From contig NC_039491.1 of the NCBI RefSeq assembly GCF_003590095.1, positions 1,302,001 to 1,366,000 on the forward strand: DNA of 64,000 bases, read 5' to 3'. Shown here one piece after another: positions 61,831-64,000 of this stretch (position 1 is the first letter of the stretch; each line of letters begins with the position of its first letter). The translations under genes and the position numbers were made by a program. The notes beneath the pieces were generated by a model. It saw nothing but the letters and a program-made list of their open reading frames with translations. It did no database searches and had not been told where the DNA came from. The DNA is from Trichoplusia ni. Lineage: Eukaryota; Arthropoda; Insecta; Lepidoptera; Noctuidae.

Positions 61831-64000
61831 TTTTTACCTATTGATTACGTAACCCTAAACACACAAACATCAGTAATACGACCGCTAAGCATACAAAGAA
61901 TAACAGTAGTTTTGACATGTACTTTATCCACCACAAGAGTTGTACTGTTTAGGGGGTCCGTGCCTAAACGATACAAACTGTGCTTATTGCTAAGCCTTCA
62001 CGGCGGTTTGTTTGTCCACCAAACTGTCTGTAAACGTTCCGCATATCGTGAACCCGGAACCGTGACGGAATGAGTCTCCAAATGAAAGAGGATTGTGTTA
62101 GAGTGAGGAAAATTAAGTGGCAGCAGTTTTTTTTTCAGATATATTCTGTGGGAAAATTTCAATTATTTATATTGCATGCTATAACGGTTTATAGATGCAG
62201 CCTAGATACAAATTGACAGGCAGAGAAATCTTAGTAACAGGGTTCCGTTACACCCTTTGATCCCTAACCAGCTATATAAATAGTGATTTTGTTAAAAAAG
62301 CCATGATGACTTTTATGTTCTTCTCCAAACATTTTATTCTAGACAGTGGTGCAGAAAAGCTTCATGAGAAAACTAGTATACCAAAATGGAATGTAAAATT
62401 GCTTACCCTTAACTTAAGCAACCGTAATCAATACTTATTCCTTCAGAAAAAATCCCGCCTAATTGTTTATTTTCCTTGTTAAATTTAGTCTTGGTACAAC
62501 CTACACGGGTGTTTAAGAGTGGGAGCCACGTCAGAGGCCTTCGGGCTGTTTAAACCCTGGATCCACCAGGATGTACATCAATCATACGATAAAAAGAAGA
62601 CAGCATGCGACATCCTACAGCTTTATAAAGCGTGGCTCTTCATTGGTGACAACAATTTGACTCACATGTACAGTTTCAAATAAACATTAAAAAAAAAAAT
62701 ATTTTAATTTCAATAAATTTGAATGGTTACGGAATTTATTTAAAATCTTAAAAACGGCCACGTTGTATACAAATCCGATTCGTACTTGACCGGATTTTTG
62801 GCATGTTTACGACTCTAAAACCGCAGTCTAAATAATATATGGCGAGGCATTCACCTATGTACGAGTAAAGTTTGACGCAGAGTGCCACGCGCGACGTACA
62901 CTGGATCACAAAAACCAAGCCTTGTTTATTTATAAACCCGTAAAACACCGGGGGTATAGTCGTGTCGAGCGGTTTTAAAGATTAACGATCCTCGATAGTT
63001 ATAATACAGATTATAATGCAGCTTTGTAGAAAGATGTGTTTATTGTGATTTTCACTGAATTTATTTATCTTTTAACACGCTAGAAATAGTTCTGTGTATA
63101 TTAGAGTATTAAGAAAAACCAATATGATTTTTGGATGTCGTAACCAAATGGTAGAAGTAGTTTTTTCACTAATTTTCCGCTGTCTGTCCGGCTGGCACCA
63201 GGCGGTATCTCATGAATTGTCATAGCTAGCTAGTTTCAATATTGATGAACTTCTGTTGCCGCTAAAAAACAAATATTTAAACTCAAGATCAGTGGCTATT
63301 TTTTGTTTAGATTATTTGTACTTTACTGTTACCAGTGCGATATTAACTACTACTAGTTTTACCTAAAAATCATGAATTACCAACAAAACTATTACAAACA
63401 CAAACAAAACACACCTGAATATTTGTAACAGCATTTTTGTTTCACAAAGCGAAGCACGGTGCTCTATTACCAGCCATTTGGTGCACTTACACTGCGGCAC
63501 CACGGCTAAATAACTAAACTAGAGTACAAGTTCTTACGGGGGATGGGTCGTTATGACCCCCTAGCGACGTGACAGCCCAACCCACCGCCATATTATAAAT
63601 TTACCTCCTAGCTGAGTGAATTTCTAGTGTTGTTTGCCAGTTTAATTAAAAGTATACTTCGTTTATATTAATCTTAATTATTCATGACTAAGTGCTAAGT
63701 AAGCTCTTGTTTTAGTTAGTGCCTAGCTATTTGCTAAAAGCTTTCATATTTTCTTCTATGTGTTACTGAAAGTGTCCCTGAGGGTATCATTATATAGTGT
63801 TTTATTTCAGCTGACGTAGATTGATCGTGTATTCTTTTTTTACATATTTTTTTTGTGTTTTATTTTAATTTCTTTGCAGTTTCTAGGACTCAAATTCAAA
63901 TCATTTATTCAAATTAAGCTGTAAATAGTTATATTTGAACGTCGAAATAAGTATTTTTTCACCTTATTTACTTCTTTCAATGTTAAACTAGATTTCGTTT

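Larger units (their letters stand above)
45330..64000. other. Repeat-dominated region without recognisable genes
   Basis: Nothing with a protein domain was found. The longest frame is a minus-strand 127-codon one at 55311-55694, with no motif. Unlisted fragments include a GACGTGACAG/GACCCCCTAGC segment near 63545-63580, GGTTCCGTTACACC near 62240, and CCAAATCCGATTCGTACTTGACCGGATTT near 62770-62800. From 62950 to 64000 nothing could be assigned apart from the short repeat at 63180-63260. Confidence 0.5.

Noticed and set aside
1..64000. CRISPR arrays, operons, ribosome binding sites and prokaryotic-type terminators.
   Set aside because: The window is clearly eukaryotic (spliced genes, SINEs, non-LTR elements), and no regularly spaced direct repeat with unique spacers is present.

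Overview
The window looks like nuclear DNA of a moth, probably a noctuid-type lepidopteran. It is AT-rich and gene-poor, and its genes are split by short AT-rich introns. It is littered with retroelement debris of lepidopteran style: non-LTR tails ending in (GAT)n, a tRNA-derived SINE with an (ATTT)n tail, a Helitron remnant with an OTU domain, and small foldback elements. The species call is inference from repeat style and protein family; no search was run.

The only well-supported genes are three paralogous chymotrypsin-fold (S1A) serine protease homologues, rebuilt exon by exon. SPH-A (8051-16215, + strand, 301 aa), SPH-B (30169-33029, - strand, 349 aa) and SPH-C (41435-45193, - strand, 317 aa) share the same seven-exon structure. 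Intron phases are identical (1,0,2,0,0,0), and each gene has a 40-nt first exon ending inside the signal peptide and a last exon ending in a hydrophobic tail. All three should be non-catalytic. The active-site histidine is Ser in every copy (the TAAHC motif reads TAASC or TTASC). The nucleophilic serine is acidic in every copy (GDEGGP in A and C, LDGNP in B). The Asp of the LNDIAII motif and all eight fold cysteines are kept, and the IVGG activation site is gone. SPH-B also carries a Pro/Glu/Thr-rich insertion in the Cys168-Cys182 loop.

Layout: 1-8 kb is intergenic, with one orphan candidate signal-peptide exon at 804-870. 8-16 kb is SPH-A, with transposon-swollen introns. 16-30 kb is repeats only. 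30-33 kb is SPH-B. 33-41 kb is repeats, including a degenerate reverse transcriptase tail and a Helitron OTU/helicase remnant. 41-45 kb is SPH-C, where a short retroelement insertion has duplicated a splice donor. 45-64 kb is repeats, including an unusual array of a TTTCATYGCCGTGG-like motif at 46.1-47.2 kb.

The most interesting signal is the set of pseudoproteases. The same two catalytic replacements, a retained fold and a shared C-terminal hydrophobic tail suggest a maintained, possibly membrane-tethered non-enzymatic function rather than decay. Clusters of GATA motifs upstream of all three would fit midgut expression, but that is inference.
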